Under the pieces are notes generated by a model. It saw nothing but the letters and a program-made list of their open reading frames with translations, was not told the DNA's origin and made no database searches. From contig NZ_JAGIPX010000020.1 in the NCBI RefSeq assembly GCF_017814945.1, positions 1 to 64,000 of the forward strand: 64,000 nucleotides of DNA. The letters are read 5' to 3'. How positions within the stretch are numbered: position 1 is the first letter of the stretch; every line of letters starts with the position of its first letter. The position numbers and the translations under genes are program-made. This document shows, one piece after another, positions 8,243-17,713 of the stretch. This stretch comes from Paraburkholderia sp. LEh10. Lineage in GTDB: Bacteria > Pseudomonadota > Gammaproteobacteria > Burkholderiales > Burkholderiaceae.

Positions 8243-9562
8243 CTATTTGTTCACCAGCCGCGCCGGCACACTGACCGCGAGCAACGCGCCCAGAATCATG
8301 AACGCGGCGAGCATATACATGCCCGAATCGGTGGTGGAGGTCAGCTGCTTGAGCCAGCCCACCGCATACGGGCTCAAAAAGCCCGCAAGATTGCCGATCG
8401 AGTTGATCATCGCGATGCCCGCCGCGGCGCCTGTGCCCGCGAGAAACGACGTCGGCAGGCTCCAGAACAGCGGCAGCGTCGTGATGATACCCATGGTCGC
8501 CAGCGTCAGCGCGGCCATCGCAAGCGTCGTGTCGTGCGCCCAGACGACGGACAGCACGAGACCGAGCGCCCCCGCGAGCCCCGGCAGCGCGACGTGCCAG
8601 CGGCGCTCGCGCATGCGGTCCGCGCTGCGCGCGACGAGCACCATCGCGATCACGGCGGCGGCGAACGGGATCGCGGAGAGCAGGCCGATCATGAACGCAT
8701 CGGTGACGCCCGTCGATTTGATGATGGTCGGCAGCCAGAAGCTCACGCCGTACAGGCCCATCACGAACGAGAAATAGATCAGGCTCATCAGCAGTACGCG
8801 CGGACTCATCATCACCTTGCCGACGGAATGATCTTCCTTGGTGGCGTCTTCGGCGGCAATATTGCGCTCGAGCAGTTCGCGCTCTTGCTGCGTGAGCCAC
8901 TTCGCCTTCGAGATGCGGTCGTCGAGCACGATGAACACCAGAATGCCGACGATCACCGAAGGCACGCCCTCAAGCAGAAAGAGCCACTGCCAGCCGTGCC
9001 AGCCGTTCACGCCGTTGAACGCCTTGAGGATGTAGCCCGAAATCGGCCCGCCGATCACGCCCGAAATCGCGATGGCCGTCATGAACCACGTCGTCATGCG
9101 GCCGCGCCGGTGCGCCGGATACCAGTAGGTCAGGTACAGAATGATGCCGGGGAAGAAGCCGGCTTCCGCAAGCCCGAGCAGGAAACGCATCACGTAGAAC
9201 ATCGTGGGCGTGGTGACGAACATCGTCAGCATCGAGACGATGCCCCACGTCACCATGATCCGCGCAATCCACACCCGCGCGCCGACACGATGCAGGATGA
9301 TGTTGCTCGGCACTTCAAAGATGAAATAGCCGATGAAGAAGATGCCCGCGCCGAAGCCATAGACGGCGTCGGAGAGGCCCAGATCGGCGCTCATGCCAAG
9401 CTTCGCGAAGCCGACGTTGACGCGGTCCAGGTACGCGACGACATAGCTGAGCATCAGCAGTGGCGTGAGGCGCCAGGCGACTTTTCTGTATGTGGCCTCT
9501 TCGAAAGAGGAAGGCGGCGCCCCTGCGCCGGGACGGTGAAGTGGATTCGCAGGACTCGACAC
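8243..9562 (-). CDS. MFS transporter, anion:cation symporter-like
   Basis: A 439-residue twelve-helix permease of the ACS-type MFS group, which imports organic anions such as hexuronates, tartrate or phthalate. Helix 1 carries SYVVAYLDRVNVGFA, the loop 2-3 motif region follows FEVPSNIILHRVGARVWIAR, and helix 4-5 reads GLAEAGFFPGIILYLTYWYP, all typical of this family. The GTG start at 9562 has AGGAGA upstream. It is the last gene of a minus-strand set with an SDR and an aldehyde dehydrogenase, so it probably imports the compound they oxidise. The substrate cannot be read from sequence. Confidence 0.88.
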   Translation of the reverse strand: MSSPANPLHRPGAGAPPSSFEEATYRKVAWRLTPLLMLSYVVAYLDRVNVGFAKLGMSADLGLSDAVYGFGAGIFFIGYFIFEVPSNIILHRVGARVWIARIMVTWGIVSMLTMFVTTPTMFYVMRFLLGLAEAGFFPGIILYLTYWYPAHRRGRMTTWFMTAIAISGVIGGPISGYILKAFNGVNGWHGWQWLFLLEGVPSVIVGILVFIVLDDRISKAKWLTQQERELLERNIAAEDATKEDHSVGKVMMSPRVLLMSLIYFSFVMGLYGVSFWLPTIIKSTGVTDAFMIGLLSAIPFAAAVIAMVLVARSADRMRERRWHVALPGLAGALGLVLSVVWAHDTTLAMAALTLATMGIITTLPLFWSLPTSFLAGTGAAAGIAMINSIGNLAGFLSPYAVGWLKQLTSTTDSGMYMLAAFMILGALLAVSVPARLVNK

Positions 9563-9685
9563 GCTTGTCTCCTATCGACCGGCGTTGGCGCTGGGCGTCT
9601 AACGCTGGTCCTATCAAAGGCTCGTTGTTGTGGAAATGTCGTACCGCCGTTCGCGATTCTAATCTTTCAATAAGCGCTGAAAAGC

Positions 9686-9713
9686 CGCTCGGTGTCGGGG
9701 AAAACACCGAGCG
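9686..9713 (-). terminator. hairpin between SDR and MFS genes
   Basis: Perfect 10-bp arms cgctcggtgt/acaccgagcg with an 8-nt loop, followed on the minus strand by gctttt. It lies in the 209-bp gap between the SDR stop and the MFS start, so it may end or attenuate the aldehyde dehydrogenase-SDR transcript before the transporter. Confidence 0.5.
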
Positions 9714-9771
9714 CTCAGGCAATGAGGCTGCGCCGTGCGCGCATTGCACGCGCACGGGCGGTGCGCCGCCG

Positions 9772-10530
9772 TTACACGCAGCGCCCGCCATCCACTTCGA
9801 GACACACGCCCGTGACGAACTCCGCTTCGTCGGAGGCGAGATAGAGCGCGGCGTTCGCGATGTCCTGCGGCGTCGAGAAGCGGCCAAGCGGGATGCCCGC
9901 CAGAAATTTTTGCCGGTTCTCGGGCGTGTCCTCGACGCCCATGAACTCCGTCAACAGCCCCGTCTCACCGATCACGGGGTTCACGCAGTTCACGCGGATG
10001 CGGTCCGGGCCTAGCTCGACGGCGAGCGCCTTGCTCGCGACGATCACGGCACCTTTGCTGCCGTTGTACCAGACGAGCCCGGGGCGCGGCCGCACGCCCG
10101 CCGTCGACGCGATATTGACGAACACGCCGCCGCCGCGCTCGCGAAAGTACGGGACGAATTCCCGCACGCTCCAGTAGATGCTCTTCACGTTGACGGCGTA
10201 CACGCGGTCGAATTCGTCCTCCGTGACATCGAGCACGGGTTTGTTGCGATGCGTGGTGCCTGCGTTGTTGACGACGATGTGCACGCTACCGAAGTCTTCT
10301 ATCGCGGCGGCGCGCAACGCGCTCCAGTCGTCCGCGCGCGTGACGTCGCCCGCGACGGCGATCGCCTTGCCGCCCGCCAGCGCGATTTCGCTCGCGACGC
10401 GCTCGGCCGCCGCGCCGTTCAGGTCGTTGACGACGACGTTCGCGCCTTCGCGCGCATAGGTCTTCGCAATGCCTTCACCAAAGCCCGAGCCGCCGCCTGT
10501 GACGATGGCTGTTTTGCCGGTCAACCGCAT
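9772..10530 (-). CDS. SDR-family NAD(P)-dependent oxidoreductase
   Basis: A 252-residue classical short-chain dehydrogenase. It shows the cofactor motif TGGGSGFG near residue 11, NNAG near residue 90, the catalytic Ser in NIASTAG, and YNGSK as the YxxxK motif. It ends in the common LEVDGGRCV type C-terminus. An Asp/Asn-Asp stretch after the second beta strand (VVNDLN) suggests NAD preference. It lies 40 bp after the aldehyde dehydrogenase on the same strand, so the two probably act in one catabolic path, oxidising an alcohol or hydroxyacid. The exact substrate is unknown. Confidence 0.9.
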   Translation of the reverse strand: MRLTGKTAIVTGGGSGFGEGIAKTYAREGANVVVNDLNGAAAERVASEIALAGGKAIAVAGDVTRADDWSALRAAAIEDFGSVHIVVNNAGTTHRNKPVLDVTEDEFDRVYAVNVKSIYWSVREFVPYFRERGGGVFVNIASTAGVRPRPGLVWYNGSKGAVIVASKALAVELGPDRIRVNCVNPVIGETGLLTEFMGVEDTPENRQKFLAGIPLGRFSTPQDIANAALYLASDEAEFVTGVCLEVDGGRCV

Positions 10531-10570
10531 GATGTCTCCTGTTTTTGTATGAATCAGTAAGGTTTGCGCG

Positions 10571-12010
10571 TCAGCCGTGCCTGATCGCGATGGTTTTCAG
10601 CACCGTGAAGCCGTACAGCGCTTCGAAGCCTTTTTCTCGGCCGTGTCCCGAATGCTTGACTCCGCCGAACGGCAATTCGACGCCGCCGCCCGCGCCATAG
10701 TTGTTGATGAACACCTGCCCCGAGCGCACGCGGCGCGCGATGCGCAACTGGCGTGCGCCATCGCGCGTCCAGATGCCGGCGACGAGTCCATAAGGCGTGC
10801 TGTTGGCGAGCGCGACGGCTTCGGCTTCGTCGTTGAAGGGCAGTGCGGCGAGCACCGGGCCGAAGACTTCTTCGCGCGCGAGACGGTGAGTGGGCGGCAC
10901 GTCGCGCAGCAAGGTAGGTGCCTGATAAAACCCGGCTTCGGGCGCTTGCGCGATCACTTCGCCGTGAGCGGCCATCGCGATGCCGTCGTGCTGCGCATCG
11001 GAGATGAAATCCCACACGCGGCGTTGCTGCTTCGCGCTGATCAGCGGTCCGCAGTCGAGGTCCGCTTGCGCGGGGCCCACGCGCAGCGCATTGAACGCCG
11101 CGGCGAGCCGTTCGAGCAGCGGCTCGTAGATGCTCCCCTCAATCAGCACGCGGCTGCCCGCCGAGCAGGTTTGCCCTGCGTTCTGCACGATCGCGCTGAC
11201 GAGCGTGGGCAGCGCGGCGTCGAGATCGGCATCGGCGAAGACGATTTGCGGCGACTTGCCGCCCAGTTCCAGCGTGACAGGCACGTGGTTCTCGGCAGCC
11301 ATCTGCGTGACGAGTTTGCCGGTTTCAGGCGAGCCGGTGAACGAGATGTGATCGATGCCGGGATGCCGCGCGAGGGCGGCGCCTGCCTCGTGTCCATAGC
11401 CGGTGACGACGTTCAGCGCGCCTGCGGGCACACCCGCTTCCGCCGCGAGCTCCGCGACGCGCAGCACCGACAGGCACGCGTCTTCGGCGGGCTTGACGAC
11501 GCACGCGTTGCCGGCGGCAAGCGCCGCGCCCACGCTGCGCCCGAAGATCTGCATCGGGTAGTTCCACGGCACGATATGGCCAGTGACGCCGTGCGGCTCG
11601 CGGATCGTGAAGACCGTGTAGCCGTTCTGGTAAGGCAGCGTTTCGCCGTGCAGCTTGTCGGCGGCGCCCGCGTAGAACTCGAAGTAGCGGGCGAGCGCGG
11701 CCGCGTCGCCGCGCGCCTGCTTGAGCGGCTTGCCCGTGTCGCGGGCTTCCAGTTGGGCCAGCTCTTCATGGCACGCGCCGACCAGCAACGACAGCCGGTG
11801 CAGCACGCGCCCGCGCTCGGCCGCGCTGGCGGCGCCCCACGCGCCGTCGAACGCGCGGCGCGCGGACTGGACGGCGGCATCGATGTCGGCGGCCGTGCCG
11901 CGCGCGAGCGTCGTGAACGGCTGGCCGTCAGAAGGATCGACGACGGGGATCGGGTCCCCGCCCGACGACGCGGCCCATTCACCGCCGATGAAGTGTTTCG
12001 CTTCTTCCAC
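10571..12010 (-). CDS. NAD(P)-dependent aldehyde dehydrogenase
   Basis: A 479-residue member of the aldehyde dehydrogenase superfamily. It has the substrate-tunnel motif PWNYPMQIFGRSVGAALAAG, the general base Glu in VTLELGGKSPQ, the catalytic Cys in NAGQTCSAGSRV, and EEVFGPVLAALPF toward the C-terminus. It oxidises an aldehyde to the acid. It heads the minus-strand set with an SDR and an MFS permease. The overall look is close to betaine-aldehyde or gamma-aminobutyraldehyde-type enzymes, but substrate cannot be assigned. The start at 12010 gives full family length. Confidence 0.93.
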   Translation of the reverse strand: MEEAKHFIGGEWAASSGGDPIPVVDPSDGQPFTTLARGTAADIDAAVQSARRAFDGAWGAASAAERGRVLHRLSLLVGACHEELAQLEARDTGKPLKQARGDAAALARYFEFYAGAADKLHGETLPYQNGYTVFTIREPHGVTGHIVPWNYPMQIFGRSVGAALAAGNACVVKPAEDACLSVLRVAELAAEAGVPAGALNVVTGYGHEAGAALARHPGIDHISFTGSPETGKLVTQMAAENHVPVTLELGGKSPQIVFADADLDAALPTLVSAIVQNAGQTCSAGSRVLIEGSIYEPLLERLAAAFNALRVGPAQADLDCGPLISAKQQRRVWDFISDAQHDGIAMAAHGEVIAQAPEAGFYQAPTLLRDVPPTHRLAREEVFGPVLAALPFNDEAEAVALANSTPYGLVAGIWTRDGARQLRIARRVRSGQVFINNYGAGGGVELPFGGVKHSGHGREKGFEALYGFTVLKTIAIRHG

Positions 12011-12290
12011 ACAGGCTCCTTGCCTTGCTCAGGCGACAAAGAAAAGGGACAGAGGGTGCGGCTGTTCCCCGCGCGGGGCGTGCCGCGTACGCAGTGATGG
12101 GCGAAACGGCTGGCATAGCGCGCAATGCGCGGCATGGCGCGTGAGACAGCCCATCACGAGACGAACGCAGGCCAAACGGCGAGTCAAATCCGCGACGACT
12201 CGAGCCCGTCCGCCCGTCGCCCACGCGGCAAGCGCCGGAACAATCTGAATCAGCCAGACGCAGGACGATTATCGCGCCGATCGCCACGAG

Positions 12291-12316
12291 GGTGTCATCG
12301 GCCGATTGGCTATAAT
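12291..12316 (+). promoter_or_regulatory. putative ppa promoter
   Basis: A perfect TATAAT at 12311-12316 lies about 110 bp before ppa. No good -35 is visible at 16-18 bp; gtgtca at 12292 is too close. The rest of the 414-bp gap 12011-12424 between the divergent aldehyde dehydrogenase and ppa shows no gene. Confidence 0.45.
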
Positions 12317-12424
12317 GGCGCATTCCGCAGTGTCCGGGTCGCGGCGCCGCGTCTTTCGCGAGTATCGGAGGCGCATTGCGCGCCGCGCGCCACGTTTCAC
12401 CTTTCTTCCTGATCAGAGAGCGCC

Positions 12425-12952
12425 ATGAGCTTCAATCACGTTCCCGCTGGTAAAGACCTTCCGCAAGACTTCAACGTCATCATCGAAATTCCGGCGCAAA
12501 GCGATCCGGTGAAGTACGAGGCCGACAAGGAACTGGGCCTGCTCGTCGTCGACCGCTTTATCGGCACGGGCATGCGCTATCCCGCCAACTACGGCTTCAT
12601 CCCGCAGACGCTGTCGGGTGACGGCGACCCCGTCGATGTGCTCGTGATCACGCCATTCCCGCTGCTGGCCGGTTCCGTGGTCCGCGCGCGCGCGCTGGGC
12701 ATGCTGCAGATGACGGACGAGTCGGGTGTCGACGCGAAGCTGATCGCCGTGCCGCACGACAAGATCTGCCCGATGACGGCGGACCTGAAGTCGGTCGACG
12801 ACGTGCCGCAATACCTGAAAGACCAGATCAAGCACTTCTTCGAGCAATACAAGGCGCTCGAGAAGGGCAAGTGGGTGAAGGTGGATGGCTGGGCGGGCGT
12901 CGACGCCGCGCACAAGGAAATCAGCGAAGGCGTCGCGAACTACAAGAAGTAA
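12425..12952 (+). CDS. ppa: inorganic pyrophosphatase (family I)
   Basis: Hydrolyses pyrophosphate to phosphate, driving biosynthetic reactions in the cytosol. The 175-residue protein has the bacterial hexameric family I length. It carries MRYPANYGFIPQT, the signature GDGDPVDVLV with the metal-binding Asp residues, and KVDGWAGVDAAHKEI near the C-terminus. It is monocistronic: it has its own promoter region and an immediately downstream terminator. Confidence 0.97.
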   Translation: MSFNHVPAGKDLPQDFNVIIEIPAQSDPVKYEADKELGLLVVDRFIGTGMRYPANYGFIPQTLSGDGDPVDVLVITPFPLLAGSVVRARALGMLQMTDESGVDAKLIAVPHDKICPMTADLKSVDDVPQYLKDQIKHFFEQYKALEKGKWVKVDGWAGVDAAHKEISEGVANYKK

Positions 12953-12977
12953 CCGGCAAGCGATGGCTGATTGAAAA

Positions 12978-13009
12978 ACAAAGACGCTCCCTCGGGAGCG
13001 TCTTTGTGT
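12978..13009 (+). terminator. ppa Rho-independent terminator
   Basis: Arms acaaagacgctcc and ggagcgtctttgt with a ctcg tetraloop, then gtttg. It starts about 25 bp after the ppa stop. Confidence 0.85.
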
Positions 13010-13088
13010 TTGCACGATGGGATTTGAAGGGCTTTCGTCCGGCTCGCGTCTGCCTCATGCGACACACGATGCGCCGCGTGGTTCGTCG

Positions 13089-13409
13089 TCACTTCATCGT
13101 TGCCAGACGGCTGCCGGCGAACGGGTCGTTGCGCCAGTCGACGGCCTCGCGTGCCGCGTTGGCCTTCTTCAACGGCTTCTCGATAGCAAAGTGCTGTACG
13201 GATTGGCCGGCGCTGACGGCCTGGTCAAGCCACTGCGGCATCGCGCCGTTGCCGTCCCACGTGTCGCCCGTTGCATTGCGATAGCGCGCTGTTTTCTTAC
13301 GCTTGCGGTCTTCGGCAAGTGCCACGGCAAGATCGCCGACCTTGATGCCGACCTGAGCCATGCGCCGGCGCAGATAGGCAATCATGCTTTCGCGCTTTCT
13401 CTCGTCCAT
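13089..13409 (-). CDS. small H-NS-family protein
   Basis: A 106-residue protein with a basic helical N-terminus (RRRMAQVGIKVGDLAVALAED) and an H-NS type C-terminal domain at about residues 43-65, YRNATGDTWDGNGAMPQWL. H-NS proteins bind AT-rich DNA and silence transcription. The ATG at 13409 is chosen because AAGGTG lies at good spacing. The open frame runs further upstream, but that part is partly antisense to the GIY-YIG gene; ATGs at 13490 or 13514 are less likely. The usual Arg of the DNA-contact loop (xGR) is Ala here (NGA), so DNA binding may be altered. Only the C-terminal domain supports the family call. Confidence 0.75.
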   Translation of the reverse strand: MDERKRESMIAYLRRRMAQVGIKVGDLAVALAEDRKRKKTARYRNATGDTWDGNGAMPQWLDQAVSAGQSVQHFAIEKPLKKANAAREAVDWRNDPFAGSRLATMK

Positions 13410-13612
13410 TTGCTTCACCTTAGCGGGTTCGTGCGGGGTATCGGTAACCACATCGGTTAGTGCGTCGCCTTCAGGCCGTGCGGCCTTCATCTGGATGCGA
13501 AGCGGGCGACGCATTGGGAGTGAGGAAAGTATCTGTTCGCGCGAACACGGCGTCGAGGGGCATTTGCTGAAAACACTGTTGCAGCGAATACAAAGACGCG
13601 TCGCCGCGCGTG

Positions 13613-13921
13613 TCAGGTTTGCTCTTGATCGGCGGCTTCTGCTTCGATCGCGGCGGGCAGCACCGATTCGAGCGTCCGCGTTCCCGTCGCCAGTTCCCAC
13701 TTCTGCATCGGCGCAAGGCGCTTGACCCGGTACTCGGCGCGCAACGCGCTCGAACGATCGGTCAGTTCGAACGATGCCAACAGCCGCACCGGCTTGCGCG
13801 AGCGCGTGTAGCGCGCGCCCGTGCCGTTGCAGTGCTTGTCGAAGCGGGCCTGCACGTCGGTGGCGATGCCCGTGTAGACGCTGCCGTCCGAGCATTCGAT
13901 CAGATACAGAAACCACGGCAT
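13613..13921 (-). CDS. GIY-YIG domain protein
   Basis: A 102-residue single-domain protein of the YhbQ-like GIY-YIG superfamily. It begins MPWFLYLIECSDGSVYTGIA, giving the Y..Y-T-G core, and continues with the conserved Arg in DVQARFDKH and a Glu in ALRAEYRVKRL. The superfamily contains nucleases; stand-alone members like this one have mostly unproven DNA-related roles. It lies on the same strand between the FemAB/GNAT-like gene and the H-NS-like gene. Residues after 80 are not conserved. Confidence 0.9.
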   Translation of the reverse strand: MPWFLYLIECSDGSVYTGIATDVQARFDKHCNGTGARYTRSRKPVRLLASFELTDRSSALRAEYRVKRLAPMQKWELATGTRTLESVLPAAIEAEAADQEQT

Positions 13922-13940
13922 GGCGCGCGCCTACCCCTTG

Positions 13941-15113
13941 TTATTCCCTGAAAGGATTGTGTTCGCGCAGTTCGTCGACGTACGCGTGGATGTGATTTTT
14001 CTCGTTGTCGAGAAAGTGCGCAACGGCGTCCGAAAAGGCGGGATGTGCGAGCCAGTGCGTCGAACGCGTGACGGTCGGCATGAAGCCGCGCGCCATCTTG
14101 TGCTCGCCCTGCGCGCCGCCTTCGAACACGCCGAGCTTCTGCTCGATGCAGAATTCGAGCGGCTGATAGTACGCGGTCTCGAAGTGCAGGCAGGGCACGT
14201 GTTCGAGCGCGCCCCAGTAGCGGCCATAGAGCGTGCCGCCCGCGTTCACGCCGTCGCGCTGATAGACGACGAGCGAGCTCGCGATCGGCTTGCCCTCGTA
14301 TGCGGCGATCACCATCATCAGATTGTCCGGCATCGACGCGCCGATCGTCCGGAAGAAGTCGAGGTTCAGATACGGACTCGAAAAGTGCTCGCGGTACGTT
14401 TGCCGATAACACTTGCTGAAGAAGCGCCAGTCGGCATCGCTGATGTCTTCCCCGAGCATACGGCGAAACGTGATGCCCGCATCGCGCACCTTGCGGCGCT
14501 CGGCGCGGATGTTCTTGCGTTTTTTCTGTTCGAGCGTCGAGAGGAAGTCGTCGAAATCGCGGTAGCCGTCGTTGATCCAGTGAAACTGCACGCCTTCGCG
14601 CTGCATCATGCCGAGCTCCGTCAGCGCTTGCGCTTCCCGTTCCGTCGGAAACAGCACGTGCAGCGACGACACATCGGCCTGCTCGGCGAACGCGACGAGC
14701 GTGGCGGCGAGATGGCGCAGCGCGTGCTCGTCGGCGGCGATCAGGCGCGTGCCCTGCACGGGCGTAAAAGGCACCGCGCACAGGAGCTTCGGATAGTACG
14801 GCAGTCCGTTGCGCTTGTATGCGTCGGCCCATGCCCAGTCGAACACGTATTCGCCGTACGAGTGGCCCTTCGCGTACACGGGCGCGGCGGCCGCCAGCTT
14901 GCCCGTGCGCGGATCGGTGAGCGTGACGAATTGCGGCGCCCAGCCCGTATTCGCGACGGCGCATTGCGCCGTGTGCAGCGCGCTGAGGAACTCGTGCCTC
15001 AGGAATGGCGTGGGTTGCGCCTGCCGGCTGAGCAGCGCGTTCCATTCGGCGGCGTCCACTTCGAGCGGCGAAGCGAGAATGCCCGCGCGGTAATCAAAAC
15101 GTTCCTGGTTCAA
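13941..15113 (-). CDS. FemAB/GNAT-like acyltransferase family protein (DUF482)
   Basis: About 390 residues with features of the DUF482/FemAB-like family in the acyl-transfer superfamily: PTPFLRHEFLSAL, SYGEYVFDWAWADAYKRNG, YYPKLLCAVPFTPVQG, a basic stretch KKRKNIRAERRKV, and near the end FEGGAQGEHKMARGFMPT. The reaction is unknown. Related folds transfer aminoacyl or acetyl groups. The frame is open up to an ATG at 15254, but those extra 47 residues are Arg/Pro-rich and non-conserved. I prefer the TTG at 15113, which starts MNQERFDYRAGIL, although it has no strong ribosome-binding site. The GIY-YIG gene follows after about 20 bp. Confidence 0.82.
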   Translation of the reverse strand: MNQERFDYRAGILASPLEVDAAEWNALLSRQAQPTPFLRHEFLSALHTAQCAVANTGWAPQFVTLTDPRTGKLAAAAPVYAKGHSYGEYVFDWAWADAYKRNGLPYYPKLLCAVPFTPVQGTRLIAADEHALRHLAATLVAFAEQADVSSLHVLFPTEREAQALTELGMMQREGVQFHWINDGYRDFDDFLSTLEQKKRKNIRAERRKVRDAGITFRRMLGEDISDADWRFFSKCYRQTYREHFSSPYLNLDFFRTIGASMPDNLMMVIAAYEGKPIASSLVVYQRDGVNAGGTLYGRYWGALEHVPCLHFETAYYQPLEFCIEQKLGVFEGGAQGEHKMARGFMPTVTRSTHWLAHPAFSDAVAHFLDNEKNHIHAYVDELREHNPFRE

Positions 15114-15523
15114 TCTGTTCGACCGTTGGCGATTCTGTTTGCTGCGTGCCTGCGTGGGCGCGCGGCGTGATGGGGCGGGGGGCGGGTGATGCCGACACGC
15201 GAGGCTTGCGCGTCCGGCGCCGCCGCCGCTTGATGTCCCGCGCGACTTGTCCACGACGCCATCGCTGCGATGGCGTTGGGCGCTGAACGGACCGTGGCGC
15301 GACGAACGGCCATGTTAATGCAAATGCGCCCGCGAAGCGCGCGGCGTGGCTCGCGGGCCGCTTCGTGATCGGCGTGAGACTGTCCCGCCCGCGCATTGAT
15401 CGAGACCTGGAATGCGCTTACGGCTTATCATCTACGCTGACCGATAGCAGCCGTTTCGCGTGTGCCGTCCATGTGTCCGATCTCGTTCAATCGCCGGCAC
15501 GCGCGCCCGAAGGAATCTCTGAC

Positions 15524-17581
15524 ATGAAAGGCAACTTCTTCAATCTGTATTCGCACCGCTTCGCGCGCGTCGCGGTCGGCGTGCCGCGCTGCCGTGTCGC
15601 GGACCCGGCCTTCAACGCTGACGAGACGCTCAAGCTCGCGCACGATGCGGCCGCGAAGGGCGCGGCGCTCGTCGCGTTTCCCGAGCTCGGTTTGCCCGCC
15701 TACACCTGCGATGACCTCTTCCATCAAAGCGCGCTGCTCGACGCATGCAAGACAGCGCTGGCAAAGATCGTCGACGCGTCGAAGAAGCTGCCTGTCGCGT
15801 TGATCGTCGGCATGCCGCTGCAGGTGGACCACAGCCTCTACAACTGTGCCGTCGTCGTCGCGCGCGGCGCCGTGCTCGGCGTGGTGCCGAAGAGCTATCT
15901 GCCGAATTACGGCGAGTTCTATGAAGCGCGCCAGTACACACCCGCCGACAGCGCCGTCGCACGCGACATCGAACTGCTCGGCAAGCAGGTGCCGTTCGGC
16001 GCGTCGCTGCTGTTCGAACTGACCGACGTGCCGGACTTCCGTTTTCATGTCGAGATCTGCGAGGACGTGTGGGTGCCGATTCCGCCGTCGTCGTTCGCGG
16101 CGCTCGCGGGCGCGACCGTGCTCGTGAATCTGTCGGCGTCGAACATCGTGGTCGGCAAGTCGGGCTACCGGCATCAGCTCGTCGGCCAGCAGTCGGCGCG
16201 CTGTCTTGCCGCGTATCTGTACACGTCGGCGGGACGCGGCGAATCATCGACGGATATGGCTTGGGACGGCCAGGCGCTGATCTGCGAAAACGGCGAGATG
16301 CTCGCCGAGTCCGGGCGCTTTCTCGATGACTCGCACATGATCTTCGCGGACGTCGATCTCGAGCGTCTGTCGCACGAGCGCATGCGGCAGACAACGTTCG
16401 GCATGTCGGTGCAGCGTCACAAGGAAGAGGCCGCGAAGTTTCAGATCGTGCGCTTCGCGATCGGGCACGACACCTCGCACGCGCTGCCGCTCACGCGCAA
16501 GGTCGAGCGTTTCCCGTACGTGCCCGCCGATACGCGCCGCCGCGACGAGCGCTGCAACGAGGTCTACAACATTCAGGTGCAGGCGCTCGTGCAGCGGCTA
16601 TCGGCATCGAATATCCAGAAGGTCGTGATCGGCGTGTCGGGCGGGCTCGACTCGACGCATGCGCTGCTCGTCTGCGCGAAGGCGATGGACCGCCTGAATC
16701 TGCCGCGCACCAACATCATCGGCGTGACGATGCCGGGCTTCGCGACCAGCGACCGTACGCTGAAGCAGGCGCGCGAGTTGATGGACGTGGTCGGCTGCAC
16801 GTCGATGGAAATCGATATCCGGCCAAGCTGCGAGCAGATGCTGAAGGACCTCGGCCATCCGTACTCGGCGGGCGAGGCGACGTACGACATCACGTTCGAA
16901 AACGTGCAGGCGGGCGAGCGCACCAATCATCTGTTCCGTCTCGCGAACTTCCACAACGGCATCGTGATCGGCACGGGCGATCTGAGCGAGCTGGCACTCG
17001 GCTGGTGCACGTATGGCGTCGGCGATCACATGTCGCACTACAGCGTGAACGCCAGCGTGCCGAAGACGCTGATCACGCATCTGGTGCGCTGGGTCGCGGA
17101 GACGGGCGCAGTCGGCAAGGACGGCTCGGATACGCTGCTCAACGTGCTCGCCACCGAAATCAGTCCTGAGCTCGTGCCTGGCAAATCGGCAGGCGCGATC
17201 GAACAGAAGACGGAGTCTTTCATCGGCCCGTACGAATTGCAGGACTTCAATCTGTACTACATCCTGCGTTATGGTTTCGCGCCGTCGAAGGTCGCGTTCC
17301 TCGCGCTGCACGCATGGCGCGACAGGGAGCAGGGCGGCTGGCCGGAAGGCGCGCACGTCGTGCGCAACGAGTACGATCTCGCTGCCATCAAGCGTAATCT
17401 CGGCATCTTTTTGTGGCGCTTCTTCAAGACGAGCCAGTTCAAGCGGACCTGCGTGCCGAATGCGCCGAAGGTCGGCTCGGGCGGCTCGCTGTCGCCGCGC
17501 GGCGACTGGCGTGCGCCGAGCGACTCGGAAGCGACCGTATGGACGGATGATCTCGCAACCGTTCCGGACAAAGCCGCCTGA
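15524..17581 (+). CDS. nadE: glutamine-dependent NAD+ synthetase
   Basis: Makes NAD+ from deamido-NAD+, ATP and glutamine. The 685-residue protein has an N-terminal nitrilase-type glutaminase domain with Glu54 (FPELGLPAY), Lys123 (PKSYLPNYGEFYEARQ) and Cys179 (EICEDVWVP). The C-terminal synthetase domain has the PP-loop SGGLDS at 372-377. This is the long, bacterial-actinobacterial type two-domain enzyme, not the short ammonia-dependent NadE. The ATG at 15524 has AGGA upstream; the open frame extends further 5' without homology. glnB follows after 132 bp. Confidence 0.95.
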   Translation: MKGNFFNLYSHRFARVAVGVPRCRVADPAFNADETLKLAHDAAAKGAALVAFPELGLPAYTCDDLFHQSALLDACKTALAKIVDASKKLPVALIVGMPLQVDHSLYNCAVVVARGAVLGVVPKSYLPNYGEFYEARQYTPADSAVARDIELLGKQVPFGASLLFELTDVPDFRFHVEICEDVWVPIPPSSFAALAGATVLVNLSASNIVVGKSGYRHQLVGQQSARCLAAYLYTSAGRGESSTDMAWDGQALICENGEMLAESGRFLDDSHMIFADVDLERLSHERMRQTTFGMSVQRHKEEAAKFQIVRFAIGHDTSHALPLTRKVERFPYVPADTRRRDERCNEVYNIQVQALVQRLSASNIQKVVIGVSGGLDSTHALLVCAKAMDRLNLPRTNIIGVTMPGFATSDRTLKQARELMDVVGCTSMEIDIRPSCEQMLKDLGHPYSAGEATYDITFENVQAGERTNHLFRLANFHNGIVIGTGDLSELALGWCTYGVGDHMSHYSVNASVPKTLITHLVRWVAETGAVGKDGSDTLLNVLATEISPELVPGKSAGAIEQKTESFIGPYELQDFNLYYILRYGFAPSKVAFLALHAWRDREQGGWPEGAHVVRNEYDLAAIKRNLGIFLWRFFKTSQFKRTCVPNAPKVGSGGSLSPRGDWRAPSDSEATVWTDDLATVPDKAA

Positions 17582-17713
17582 AAGCTGTCTCTATCTGCCT
17601 TAAAGCGCGCGTTGCTGCACGCGTTGTCATGCGCAGTGCTGGCAACGTGTGCGGTGCGGCGTAGAATCAACGCATCTGAACCTTCCTTTTTTCGAACCGA
17701 GACGAGGCCCGCC

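Noticed and set aside
8534..9673. Long plus-strand frame opposite the MFS transporter
   Set aside because: It is Arg/His/Glu-rich, the antisense shadow of a high-GC membrane-protein gene.
13089..13916. 275-residue frame joining GIY-YIG region and H-NS-like protein
   Set aside because: Residues before about 170 are out-of-frame translation of the GIY-YIG gene. A better start with AAGGTG is at 13409.
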